Positions 13,025-24,544 of a stretch of 64,000 nucleotides of DNA are shown piece after piece. The notes under the pieces are model-generated. The model saw only the letters and a list, made by a program, of their open reading frames with translations, had not been told where the DNA came from and did no database searches. This stretch comes from Magnolia sinica (Eukaryota; Streptophyta; Magnoliopsida; Magnoliales; Magnoliaceae), in assembly GCF_029962835.1 (NCBI RefSeq), contig NC_080590.1:63982001-64046000 (forward strand), in the 5' to 3' direction. A program made the position numbers and the translations under genes. Position 1 is the stretch's first letter, and every line of letters starts with the position of its first letter.

Positions 13025-13678
13025 TCAGAAGTCGCACTTCTTGTACTGTGCAAACAACTGATTCTTCCTAAGAGTATCAAAGATTGCTCGCAGGTGCTCC
13101 TCGTGATCTTCCCTACTCTTGGAGTATATCAGAATGTCATCTATAAATACGATGACGAATCGAAATAGAAACGGCCGAAAAACCATGTTCATCAAGTCCA
13201 TGAACACAGCCTGTGCGTTCGTAAGGCCGAACGACATAACGAGGAACTCATAGTGCCCAAAACTGGTCCTGAAAGCCGTCTTCTGCAAGTCCTCATCCCT
13301 GACGCGCAACTGGTGATACCCCGATTGCAGGTCGATCTTCGAAAAATACTGTGCCCCCTTCAACTGATCAAACAGATCATCTATCCTGGGTAAAGGATAC
13401 TTGTTCTTCACCTTCACTTGGTTTAACCTGCGATAATCAATACACAATTGCAGTGAACCGTCTTTCTTCTTCACGAACAACACTGGTGCTCCCCCAGGAG
13501 ACACGCTCGGTCGTATGAAACCTGCATCCAACAGATCATCGATCTGTTTCCTCAGTTCCTCCATCTCACATGGAGGTATGCGATATGTCGGCAGCGAAAT
13601 GGGTGTTGCACCAGGCACTAAATCGATAATAAAATCGATCTCATGCTGAGGAGGCAACCTAGGTATCTTTCTGAACAC
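13025..13678 (-). pseudogene. Gypsy reverse transcriptase
   Basis: RT core of a Tekay/Del-like chromovirus. Motifs in order: [53 protein letters not shown] with the first catalytic Asp, [16 protein letters not shown], and FIDDILIYS with the catalytic Asp pair. The open frame ends after KKCDF, where a conserved Trp codon (TGG) has become TGA. The 218 residues cover the fingers and palm. This is the longest intact piece of the element and the best part for phylogenetic placement. Confidence 0.93.
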
Positions 13679-13690
13679 ATCCTCAAAATC

Positions 13691-14194
13691 TCAAACTACT
13701 AGCGTGGTTTCAAGTGTTGGGCCATCAACATTCTTCAACAAAGAAGCGTAACAACGCAAGCGGTAGGGCAAGCTAACCTGAACTGCAAAAGTAAAGGACG
13801 TGCCCTCAGGTGCATGGGTTGTTACCACTCTGGTATCACAATCGATCTCATACTTCATCTCGGTGAGCCAATCCATACCGAGGATAACGTCGCAATGCCA
13901 TAGTGGGGCAATGATCAGGTCGACGAGAACTGCCCTGCCCCCTAAGTCTATCGAGCAATCCTTACACATCTTGGTAATGTCTGAAAAAGTCCCTATGGCG
14001 GCAAGAAGTCTCACTCCCTTCGTAGGACTAGTTTCCAACCCCAGTCGCTTGACTACTGCGCATGATACTATAGAGGTAGTGGACCCAGTGTCCACCAATA
14101 AGAAGACCGGTATACCTTGCATATGCGCTGTGACTTCGAAAGCCAGTGGTGCTGTAACTGTCGTCTCAGATGCCTTAGTTGAAAGTGAGTGCAC
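13691..14194 (-). pseudogene. Gypsy aspartic protease
   Basis: Retropepsin-like protease. It shows the catalytic loop FLLVDTGSTTSIVS, then the hydrophobic strand-loop VILGMDWLTEM typical of Gypsy proteases. It would cleave the gag-pol polyprotein. It lies between the gag zinc knuckle (14381-14422) and RT, the normal Gypsy order. A TGA (CGA or TGG ancestor) separates it from the RT frame near 13690, and a TAG lies just upstream near 14204. Confidence 0.88.
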
Positions 14195-14380
14195 ACGAGT
14201 CTACTGAGAACGGTTTGGCTGTGGTACCATGGGTCGTTGAGGCAGCCTAAATCGGGGTACAGGCGGCCGAAAAGATGGATGAGGTGGTGTTGACCATAGA
14301 GGTGGAGCTGTAATCATCTAAGGAAGCGGGCGGTTGATCCTCTGAGGCGGCAAGAAGCCATTGTCTCTCATCTTAGAGAA

Positions 14381-14422
14381 ACAGTTGGTATTTGTGTGGC
14401 CCGCACGCTTGCAGTATGTGCA
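14381..14422 (-). other. gag CCHC zinc knuckle
   Basis: Minus-strand codons read CTYCKRAGHTNTNC, a perfect C-x2-C-x4-H-x4-C knuckle of nucleocapsid. It sits between the gag capsid region and protease, in frame with CFSKMRDNGFLPPQ downstream. Confidence 0.9.
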
Positions 14423-15474
14423 CCACAAGCCTGGTCACCTCATAGGGGCTGGTGGTGCCGCGATCCTGGGAGGCGAGTCTACGCGGGGCCTCTTGCCGAG
14501 GAATGGCCGACTCGGTAACTCTAGACTCGGCCTAGCGGCCATAGGACCATGTGTATGGGATAACCTGTCCTCATCCTGCTCCGCTCGCAAAGACGTGCTC
14601 ACTAGCTCAGTGTAAGTGGAAATGCTAGCGCAATACATCTTCGAGCGTATCTCAGGCCGCAAGCCCTCAGAAAATCACCGCATATGCATCGGCTGATCAG
14701 CTAATATCAATGGAGCATATCTAGCCAGCTCCGTAAACCTGTTTTCATACTCTGCCACTGACATGCCTCCCTGTTGAAGGCGAAGGAACTCAATCTCCTT
14801 CTCATGGCAGTATGTGAGAGGGAAATATTTCTCACGGAAGTGCGTCTCAAAAGCTGCCGACGTCCATACGTATCCATCGACAATTATCCAAAGGACACTG
14901 TCCCACCAAAGGCTGGCCTCCTTTTCGAACATGAAAGTGACCAACTCTACTTATTCTGCCTCAGTGCAGTGCAGCGGCTTCAGCATCTTAGAGATGCGGT
15001 CAAGCCAATACTCGGCCTCCTCAGGTCGGTGAGTACCCACGAAAGTGGGAGGCCGCAAGCGTTAGAATCGCTCAAAGGTGGCGCTGGCAGTCGCATTCCC
15101 AGCAGGGTGTATAGGTGATACAGGTGGAGCCACACCCATACTCTAGGCAAACACCCCTGCAATAGTGGTCAAAAACTGCTGCTGTTGCAGTTGCTATTGC
15201 TGCTGCATCAATAACATCATCTGCTCCAACCTATCTGCAGGAGGAGCCGACTGAGATGCGTGTGGCGTCGAGGTAGATGCGCGGTTCTGCTCAGGAATCG
15301 GTGGTGTAACAGGTGTCTGCCCATTAGTGGGGCCAGTGGCTGGCTGAGAATCCGGCATAATGTCGAGAGTCGGGTCCAAACTAGGTCCGTCTGGCTATCG
15401 CTTAGGGGAGGAGCCTCGTCAATTGAGTCACCAAGGGTGAGGCGTGCCGAGGTCCGCGTACTCTTAGGTGGCAT
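14423..15474 (-). pseudogene. Gypsy gag (broken)
   Basis: Gag of the same element. The start is the ATG at 15472-15474 (MPPKSTRTSARLT), a usual chromovirus gag start. A frameshift near 15390 moves the reading to MDPTLDIMPDSQ and the Gln-rich stretch MMLLMQQQ. The capsid region follows as RLRPPTFVGTHRPEEAEYWL, MVTFMFEKEASLWWDSV and GGMSVAEYENRFTELARYAP. Stops interrupt at QQQ*QLQQQ, VFA*SMG, ERF*RLR and TEAE*VEL, mainly at presumed CAG/CAA codons. It would form the virus-like particle shell. The structural order gag-protease-RT-RNase H-integrase-chromodomain is complete. Confidence 0.88.
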
Positions 15475-15774
15475 TTCCTAAATACAACATAGGGTGCAAC
15501 CCGTGAGATTTAGCATATAACACTCAATTCTTCAAGCATTGTACGCAGTTCATAACAAAAGGAGTCACATGCATTTCATTAAACAAAATTTGTCACCATA
15601 CATGAGATATAGTTCTTACATGAATCATGACCGGGGACGCATGTGAGCAAATCTAATCAAATCCTTAAATACAACACACCATCAACCTACTCTACTACTA
15701 AGCACGCCAAGGCTAAAACATAGAAATCAGGAAGCAAGCAACATAGCAAAATAAAAAGAAGACGATTGCGAGCA
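15475..15774. other. spacer between extra ORF and gag
   Basis: Non-coding in all frames apart from short chance ORFs. It separates the stop of the extra ORF (15778) from the gag start (15474) in the element sense. Confidence 0.6.
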
Positions 15775-17029
15775 TGACTAGTCGTCTGAATTAGGTGATG
15801 GAGGAGGTGCACCCTTATCCTGCACACAGTACAGGATAGCCCTCAAAGCACGAGACACCTTGCTAAATTTTTGCTTCACGAAGGTTTGAGTCTCTTTAAC
15901 CTTGGCTCGGGTCTGTGTGATCTCCTGTTTCAGGGCAACTTGGCCCTCCTCAAGTTGAGCCAAGTGGGCTTGTATAGCTGCCCGATCGCTATCGCGGCTG
16001 TGCAGCAGGAAGAGAGCCCTCATCAGTGTCTTGGGCCTCCTCTTCTTCCTCTCCCTACTCTCCTTCTATTTCATCTCTACCTTCTTCATCACTCTTTTCC
16101 TCTTCACTTTCCATTTCATCCTCACTCTCATCGAGTCGGGCTTGACGCTGTCGTGGCCCAATCTCCACATTGTTGAGAGTGGTGTCATTGATGAAGTGGA
16201 TCAGCACAGGAACTTCTGTGCTAAGTCTGTAGGTGAACTCGTGTGCAAGCTTGCATATAAGTCGGCCGAATGGGAGTGAAATGGACATCTTGGAAGAGCC
16301 CGCAGTCTGCACTATTTGTAGCAACACATACGTAGGCACGCACAGCTTCTCTCCCAGCCCAGCTTGGTACAGAAAGTCTACTATCAGGCGTGTGCACTCG
16401 CTGCGATTGCTTCACCTAGGATACACGTTGTATGTGAAGATGTGATGGAGCAGGCGAAAGTCGTCAGTCATATTGGTCGCTAGGAGGCTATTGTTTGGAT
16501 TCCAGTGGGCCAGTTGGCCATAAAGGAATCGTGTGTTGCGATCTCTTTCACGTGCACTCCGAAGATTCTTCTCACTAGCATGGACCTCGCCAAGCTGCAT
16601 TCCCATAACTCGGGCTATCAAGCTAACATTGATTGTGAGGTCTCGCCTTCCCACGGAAAATTTAAACTGCAAAGGCTCCAGCGTTGGCTCCCGTATATGC
16701 ATGTAGAAGGCTCGAACAGTGGTCGCATTCGCATGAGACTTGCCCTCAAACACGGGACCCCATCCGGCCTCCACCAGGCACTCCATCAACAAATATTCCC
16801 TAATGAGCTTCTTGTCCACGTGTGCCTCAAAAAGAACCCTACAGCCCTAGAATCTTCCATGGGACAGATCCACTAGCAGAGCTCTTTCGAGGGGAGCCTG
16901 GGGATCGAGATCCCGCTTTGTCCTTATCTCCCGATCGACGCTTGTACTTGCGATGGCGCCTCTCAGTCTCCTTGAACGAGTAGGGCGACTAGGCCCGACC
17001 TCATCCGTAGGAGCCCTCTTCTTCCCCAT
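15775..17029 (-). pseudogene. extra ORF upstream of gag, plant transposon-protein-like
   Basis: A long reading frame in the same sense as gag, between the 5' LTR and gag. The proposed start is the ATG at 17027-17029 (MGKKRAPTDEVGPSRP). It reads RALLVDLSHGRF, one TAG, GCRVLFEAHVDKK, LLMECLVEAGWGPVF, TVRAFYMHI, FSVGRRDLTINVSLIARVMG, LLHHIFTYNVYPR, one TGA, and LIVDFLYQAGLGEKLCVPTY. An acidic tail (DESEDEMESEEEKSDEEG) and, after a frameshift near 16020, a coiled-coil-like end (LAQLEEGQVALKQEITQTRA) follow. The layout WGPVF...VRAFY...G..I.V.....IA...G resembles the family called putative plant transposon protein (Transposase_32), from memory only. Not needed for the basic retrotransposon cycle; function unknown. 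Total near 415 codons before decay. Confidence 0.65.
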
Positions 17030-17884
17030 AAGGGAAAGAAGGGTGGAAATGGAGAAGATGGCCGCCACAAGCTCAAAAAAGAGCCATTGTAGTGAAATAA
17101 GGTAGAGGGGACAAAGTGGGTTGTTGAATTTGGGGTTTTGCGACACAAAGGAGTATTTGTGTCAAATGAGAGGGATTTAGGGAGATAGACAGCTGTGAAG
17201 GGTGGATTTGAGAAAATGGTGCAAGAAAAGGAAGAAAATGAGCTTAAAGGGGTGATTTAAGAGGGGAAATTTGGGATTTTTTGAGAGAGGAAAGCTTGGA
17301 GGGGTGGGAAATGAAGAGGGGAACCAAATGGAGTGAATAAAAAAACTTTCACCCAATTTAGTGGGCCACACAGCAGCCCACACGCGCCGGCTCGACCGGC
17401 CTGTGTCAACCCAACAGGCCCGATCCTCCCGACCGGTGAGGCCTCGCCGATCCGGCGATAGCATCGCTGGTCCCTGGAGGTCCCGGCGATGGCTCACCCC
17501 TTAGGCGATGCCATCCCCCCGGGGTGCCAGAAACATGTGGGGTCCACTTTGGGTCCCCCCGATTTGTACGATTTTGGCCTCGAATTCTGTTCGAGACATT
17601 TTGGGTCATATCTCATGTACATTCACATTTTTCGGGTCATTTGAGGTTGGAATGGGTTAAATCTTTGTCTAAACCCATCGATTGACGGTCTATAAGTGAT
17701 CCGGGATCGCCTCAAGTATTCACGGGTGTGTACGGGCCCGATCTCGGTGATCGATTTTGATCAATTTCGCCGTTTGACGAAGTTGGGAATCCTGTGACAA
17801 TATCTACGTTTTATCGCTCCTTCCTAAGTCAAAGTGCGTCAGTGCGCGTCATGTGGCCTATAACCCAGGTCCAGTTTAATCTAA
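17030..17884. other. 5' untranslated leader of Gypsy element
   Basis: No convincing coding sequence. In the element sense this lies between the 5' LTR and the extra ORF. A primer binding site (TGGTATCAGAGC-like) should sit next to the LTR but is absent, together with about 140 bp of the inner end of the LTR, so a deletion has removed the priming region. Confidence 0.6.
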
Positions 17885-20864
17885 ATCATGCTCCAGGGAT
17901 AGATTAAATTACGCAAGCGAAAAACTGTGAGGTGTTTATAAACTGTATAAGAGTAATAGCAAGCCCTCAGAGTATGATTATCACTAGGTTAAATAATTAC
18001 AAGTTTAGTTCCAAAATGTACAAAATGAGAAAGTGTAATGTTCTCTATCCAAAACCCTGTAGCACCACCAGCGCAACTCCAGGTCTACATAGACCCACCA
18101 GAGAGTTGCATATAAGAGAACTCCTCGTCATTGTATTAATCTGGCTCTACCTCATAAGCATTGCCATCACCTGCAGCTAAGACAGAGTCTAGTTGGAGTG
18201 TACAACACCGTCCCAGAACGTGGGAGTGAGTGATCAACTCAGTGGAGCTATAAGGCAAAGGTTAACATGTTATCAATTCAATCAAGCATAATGATAAAGT
18301 AATAAAATCAAGCATCCCTCGCCTGCACTCCCTCTTGCGACAACATCTTACGATCGCGGCATACACCCCTTCCTCTGTGCACTTCCTCGTCAAAGCACCG
18401 TGCAATGCGATGCATGAACGTGATTATCAAGTTCTTATTAGACCTTTTCATACAGCAAGATTGGGAAGCTAAGGTACCTCCCTTATATCATTTTCCAAAC
18501 GATGATCCATTTTAGGGGCGTCAGCCTTAGCTAGTCTCATACGATGTTGCGGTTCTAGGTCGCTACAAAGGGCTCGTTACCTCAATGTTGCCTTAGTTTA
18601 TACTCTAATTACTACGGGAAGACTCGTCACCTCAGCGCAGTCTCAGAGTATGCTCGAGGTCACCACGAATGGCTCGTCACCTAGTTGTAGGCCGACAGCT
18701 CGAATATAGTGTCCCATACCATCGTATTCGGTTCACGAGCTTAGGTTGTTCACTGGACACTACGGGGAGGCTCGTCGCCCTAGCATAGGCCGACAGCGCG
18801 ACCACAGTATCCCATACCACCATGCTTGGCTCATGAATCTTGGCAGATCGAGGTACCAAAGTTAAACGGGTAGTAGTGAGTTTGGTACCTTAGATTCAAG
18901 CAGTAGCGTCCATACACGGTGAACATACATCGGCCAATCAAGTTACTTGACAAGCTCGACTGGTACGAACATACGTCGAGCTGATCGACATGGAGTGCAT
19001 AAGCACTCCGCGTGGCCTAACCACTATCGACTAGCAACGTACGACTCGGATTCCTCGAACATGTCTGGTGTGGCGAAACTAGCTTGACCACTAACTCAGA
19101 AAATATTACCGATCGCCTGGACTACATCGTAGCCCCAAACACACTCCAACAATGGTATTCACATGTGATAATCAACGTCAGCATGTGACAACCAATGTAA
19201 ATATAAATCTTACTTAAGCATTTAAACAACCACATCATGCGCATGTTATCACGCATAAGCATTTCATCTATAATCATATAGTAGTAAGATAGGCTTCACA
19301 TAGGAAACTGTAACTACGTATGAGGGGATTGCAAATCCTATCTCAACACCCTCATTAAATACATTACACCAAGCATTTTCTCATTCAGGCATTTTACCAA
19401 ACACTTAGACTACACATAGACTACACATATTACATACATGTAATAAAATTTGTTAAAACACATATTATAACAAATCCTTTCACAAGGGAGTTGCCACACA
19501 TACAACCATCATGTATTCTCAAACATCAATCATAACAAGAACAAATCATAATTCCATATTCATTCAAACATTTCAACAAACACATAGAATGCATTAACGA
19601 TCAACACAGTATATATGTATATGTAATATACGGAAAAAATCATATCTAAGTACATGTGATAGCAATCAAGTCAGTCATAAATCATTGTTGACATTGAAAG
19701 CCTTGAAAACAATAACCTAAATGTCTATAGTTTGCACCTTATGCCGGTAAACAAGTATCAAACTCAGTTTGTATGCCAAGCCTTTGTCTACGGCACTGCG
19801 GCCACCTATAGCATAAAATAGGTTAGTTATTTCATCTCATACACCATTTGAAAACCTAAAATAGATTAGGGTTAGGATTTCTTACCTAAGAATGGAACCA
19901 GAATCGCCAGTTTAACGACATGGTAGCGGTGTTTCGATACTTAGAGCGGCAGGAAACAATCTCTGTAGAATAACCCTAACTTCCCTCACACTTTCTCTCT
20001 CTTTCCTTCTCTTTCTTTTCTCCTCTCACCTAGGTTAGCAAATTCGTATGGAATGAGAGAGAGAGGGTTTTAAGCCTTTATATAGGCCTAGGACTGATGG
20101 AAATGGCCCCAGGGCCAAGGTATACTTAGGTTATATCTAAAGGGCGTCTGTTTTAGTCTAACGGAGCACTTTTAGTGACCCCTTAACTGCATGCGGTTGG
20201 ACTTAAGCTTCCTGATGTTGTATCTAGGTTGAGTTAAGCTTTCAGTCTGATCGGATTTACAGATCGACTGTGGCGGATCAGTTTCAGTTCAATGGTCACC
20301 AGTACTCGATCAGGGCCACGAGTTCACTAACATGTGTTGGAAATTTTTCCTGATCCGAGGGTGTAATTGAGTCAGATTCCAATGGTCTGAATCCTTAGAT
20401 TCGGCCTGCAAGTGAACGACTCAATTCACTTAAGTTTGTGTTCATCTCCTAAAGATATTTGCGTTTCTCACAAACTTTGCTCTGGGCTCAAGTTGTGCGT
20501 TTCTGGATACTATTAGGACTTAATTTCTAAGGTGGATGTCAAGTCTAGTATGGCGGTCCTAATCGTATGGTTTCACAGTAATCGGACTTTCGACGTGCGG
20601 TCCAGGTCTGATACGGCGTTTCAATGTGCTCCCGAGAGCAACTGGGTTTTGAGTTGGATCCTAAGTTTTAAGGTAATGTAGCGTTCACAGTTCTACTCAT
20701 TTTGGGTCTTCCAGATCGCATTTAAAGTAATTAGTGCTAATTCCATAAGTAATCTCATTTAGCACTTAGTTAATTCCCGCCTAATTTCTAAAGGATTTGG
20801 TCCTTAGTGATCTCTGCCTGAGGTGGTACTCGGGTCTTTGTACGGATTTTTTCGAGACGTTACA
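17885..20864 (-). mobile_element. 5' LTR of Gypsy chromovirus (inner end deleted)
   Basis: Matches 7734-10757 of the other LTR, from the phrase CTCCAGGGATAGATTAAATT to the terminus CGTTACA at 20858-20864. The first 141 bp of the full LTR (7593-7733) have no counterpart here. The TATA box CCTATATAAAGG is kept at 20075-20086 on the minus strand. The outer flank is CACTA and does not pair with GTAAG at the other end. Confidence 0.88.
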
Positions 20865-21268
20865 CACTATGATTTTTGTGAGAAATCCTCCCTGTACATC
20901 CGTTTTATGAGATCATTTTAAGACATGTTACCAAAAATGAACCGTATCCAAAGCTCAAGTGAGTTGAAAATGTGATAATTAAACGTCCACAGTTGAAATA
21001 TTTGTGGGGCCACAGAAGTTTTGATTCATGCTAATATTTTTGTTTTCAGTTCATCCTAATAGGAATGACGTTATTAACAGTATGGATGGCATCCAAACAT
21101 CATTGTTGAACCTAGGTAGGTTTCAACCGTAGGAATTTTTCTAACATTATTTTCCTTTAGTACCGCTCACTTGAGCTTTGGATATGGTTCATTTTTAACA
21201 ACATGTCCTAAAATGAACTCACAAAACGGATGGATGGGGAGGATTTCTCACAAACATCACAGTGGGCC
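20865..21268. mobile_element. MITE-like long inverted repeat
   Basis: About 100 bp at 20865-20967 (from CACTATGATTTTTGTGAGAA) are the reverse complement, with scattered changes, of 21169-21268 (CTCACTTGAGCTTTGGATAT ... CATCACAGTG). The 200-bp loop between them is AT-rich and non-coding. Long arms and no coding capacity fit a MULE-type MITE. The right arm continues into GGGCCCCACC, but the left arm starts exactly at the Gypsy LTR end, so the left terminus was lost at the junction. Confidence 0.75.
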
Positions 21269-22992
21269 CCACCTAATTTCCTAGCACAGGAACTTCCTAC
21301 GAAAGGCTTTCGCAGGAAATCCGCATCCCCTTCACGTCCCAGCGCAGCAGGCCGCTGTGCGTCCTCTAGACAGCAGCAACGCCTACTGCACATACTTGTT
21401 TTTTTTATAGCATTTTTGTGGTTTTTCCTAGGTGGGGCCCACATCAGGAGGATCCGACCCAGTCGTTGGATTCTATGGCTCAAGACAGTCCAAATGAGCC
21501 CAATATTTGATGTGTTTTGGTGTGTAGAAACCTCAGAGTGGATTTTAACGGTAAAACTACTGTTTTCAAAGATATGGCCCGCCAGATAATCGGATTGGCC
21601 TCATTTTTCCACTCAATGCCTAAAATGAGTAGGGGAATGGGATGGACAGTGTGGATTAGATCAATGCATCAAGGTGGGGCCTGTATGAGTGGCCCACCCA
21701 AAAAGTTTAAAATTAAGTGATATTTTTTTTGTTAGTACATTCCACTATCTGTTCACACTTACTACACGTCCAGCGTCCAGGGACGTTGGACGGTGTGAAT
21801 ACAACTCATCCAGGTGGGTCCCACATGGATGTGGCCCACTTGATTTGTATCAATCTAATATTTGTGTTTTTCCATTACCATAAGGTAGGGCCCACATGGT
21901 TTGGATGGTGTAGATCTAACACGTCCATCAAGTGGGTCCCATGAAGGTGGACATCTTGGATAAATTGCATACATCATGGGGCCAACAACAAGGGAAAAGA
22001 GAGAGAAAGAGAGATCGAGTGATGGAGGGACCCCAATACTATGGGCCCACCCTTCCATGATTTGTAACATACATCAAGTGGGTCCCATTACATATGGGCC
22101 CACCGATCAAAATCAATGGTGGAGATCCTTTCTCCACCAAAATGCAAGGTCTAGATGACCCTATCTATGCAAGGAAAATAAACATCATGATGGGGTCCAT
22201 GGAGAATGGCCCCATCATGGAATGATCATGAGAATCAAGGTGGGCCATCGGCCACACCTAGGGTCCAAAGTGAGATCCATACCATCAATCGGTAGGTCTC
22301 ACTTAGCCCATCATAAAAAAATGAAATTTATGCCTATAGAAACACCCACCATTCGATCTTCTTGGTCCGATGAAACACCAATCTCCTTATGTCCCTCTTT
22401 GATGGAAGATGATGAAAATGAAGGGCTAGGATGGTGGATCTTAGGATAGGAAGTAGGCCACACACATCACACTTTTCTCTCCATGGAAGAGCTTGGACGT
22501 CCACTTTTTTTTGTTGCTTGGAATTAGTGAAGAGAAAGAGAGAGAGAGAGAGAGAGGGTGGTTGTAAGACAGGTGATGGATGTGAGGTGATAGTTGTACT
22601 TGACTTGTATGGGTGTGTAAGAGAGAGAGAGGGAGAGAGTTGACTTTGGGGTTGCTCTTGTACTTGACATGAGGTAATTGATTGATTGATTGATTGATGG
22701 GACATGTTGTAGAGATTCTCTTAGGATTGCAAACGCGCAGTATTTTCTTTGAACTAAATGCAGGTCCATATCTTCTGGCCAGGGTATCAAATCGGTATGT
22801 AAGATGCAGCGTTGGAACCACGGCAACGGCACGGTCGCTAGGGTACAAGTCTCAGATTAAGCCGACTCAAATCTATGGCATACGACTTAGGGTCACACGC
22901 AAATGTCGATTATAGGTCGTGGATTGTAGGAATTCGACGGGAAGGATCGCGAGAGTCGACGGAATAGTACGAACTAGGATATGAGCCTTACA
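21269..22992 (-). mobile_element. solo LTR B, part 2
   Basis: Right part of LTR B, ending GGATATGAGCCTTACA at 22992, like the ends at 24544 (CGGGTCTTACA) and 42043 (GGGCTTGACA). Shared blocks with LTR A and the copy at 35871 include GTATTTGTGTTTT, a GAGA tract (22533-22556) and GGGAAGGATCGCGAGAGTC. A near-perfect palindrome lies at 21294-21318 (TTCCTACGAAAG / CTTTCGCAGGAA). No gene. Confidence 0.72.
21294..21318. repeat. 25-bp imperfect palindrome
   Basis: Arms TTCCTACGAAAG and CTTTCGCAGGAA around one G, with a single mismatch. It could form a hairpin in single strand. It lies just outside the MITE right arm and may be part of another small transposon. Low information beyond that. Confidence 0.6.
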
Positions 22993-24544
22993 ATGGGGCA
23001 CATCAGCCAACCGTTCAGTAGGTGAGTCCCACGTAGGGCCCACCACACATATACATCATATATATATACATATAAAATATTATATTATATTATATTTATT
23101 TATTTGTTATATTTTATATATTCTTTTTTTTAAAGGGATCCAGCATCCAGACCCTGGACGTTGGACGGTTCATAGAAAATACATACATCAGATGTGGTCC
23201 CCACCACCTGCACGTGTGACACATGCAGGATGGGCTCCACATATGCACGGATGGGTAGGTGCGTGGTGGACCAGCCAATCCACTCCCTTCATCAAGGTAG
23301 GCCACATGTCAGGGGGGTCCCTACCGTCTTAAACAATGGACAGTGTGGATGAAATTACATAAATCATGGTGGATCCCACCATCCCCGATGGACGGTGAGG
23401 ATATAACAAATGCATCAGGGTTGGGTCCCACTACATGTGGCCACCAACTGGACAGCTGGGACTTTTCTAGCTGCTACCGTCCATGGCAGCAATAGCTGCC
23501 TACTGCATGGGACCCAACAAATGAACGGTTTGGATATAACGATACCTCATGATGATCCCACACGGCTGTTGTCTAAGTAGATGGGCGGTTGGGATTTAAC
23601 ACATATATCTAGGTGGTGCCACGTCAGTGTGGCCCACAGTTCTAGGATCAAGTTGATATTTGTAGTTTTCCCTCCTGTTGGGCAGCAAGACAGTCCAATC
23701 GACGGACAGTGGGCACCCCCACTGTTTGGACAGTTGTGGTTCCACTGGATGGACAGTGTGGATCATACATCAAGGCAGGCCATGATTCATAAGAGAGAGA
23801 GAGAGATCGATGAGATGGAGGGGAGGGACCTCGCCACTATGGACCCTCCTTAAATAATACATACATCAAGATGGGTCCCACCACATGTGGGCCCTTAAAT
23901 CATCAAATCCAAACTATAAATCACCCACCTTTGATCTTCTTGGACCTCTTCTTCCATCAACGCATCCTAGATCTCTGAGGGATGCATTTCGATGGTGGAG
24001 ATGATCATTGGATGGTGGAGATGGGAGGTAGGAAGGTGGGCCACACTAGTTCTCTCATGGGAAGCTTGGACGATTGCTCTCATGGGGTTGCTTGAAAATG
24101 GAGAGAGAGAATGAGAGAGAGAGGAGAGATGATGGGAGAGAAGTGATGGGAGAGAGGGATGGTGAGTGATGAATGGGTGTACTTATGTAAGGGAGAGAGT
24201 TGACTTTAGGTAAGGTTGTGTAAGAGAGGGATGGGTTGGGTTGCTTATAATTGATTGATGGATTGATGTGATGTTTTGTAGAGATTCTCTCAGAATTGCA
24301 ACATGCAGTATTTTTCTCGAATTGAACGCGGGCCCACATCTCTTGGCGCGGGTGTTGCCTCAGTGCGCGAGACATGGCGATGGCGCGGTCGCAAGAGCAC
24401 AAGTCTTGGGTCGAGCCGACTCTGATATACGGGCACGACCCAGGATCACGCACAAACGCCGATAACAGATCACGGGTCACCAAAATTCGACCGGGAGGAC
24501 CACGGAGGCCTAAGGAAGGTACGGGCTAAGATACGGGTCTTACA
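22993..24544 (-). mobile_element. solo LTR A, part 2
   Basis: Resumes LTR A after LTR B and ends GATACGGGTCTTACA at 24544, followed by the exact target duplication CCCAC (24545-24549). It repeats the same block order as 21700-22992 (TCCAGC...GGACGTTGGACGG, GAGAGATCGA, a second GAGA tract near 24101-24135) because both are ends of the same LTR family. Rich in GTGGGTCCCAC and GTGGGGCCCA phrases. No gene. Confidence 0.78.

Noticed and set aside
13800-14207. 135-codon plus-strand ORF
   Set aside because: Antisense to the protease domain with its DTGS motif; no domain of its own.
16505-16876. 123-codon plus-strand ORF
   Set aside because: Antisense to the extra ORF of the Gypsy element; no recognisable features.
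22334-22848. Several overlapping minus-strand ORFs of 102-135 codons
   Set aside because: Serine/leucine-rich text from GA-tracts within LTR B; repeated in degenerate form in LTR A near 24055-24483.
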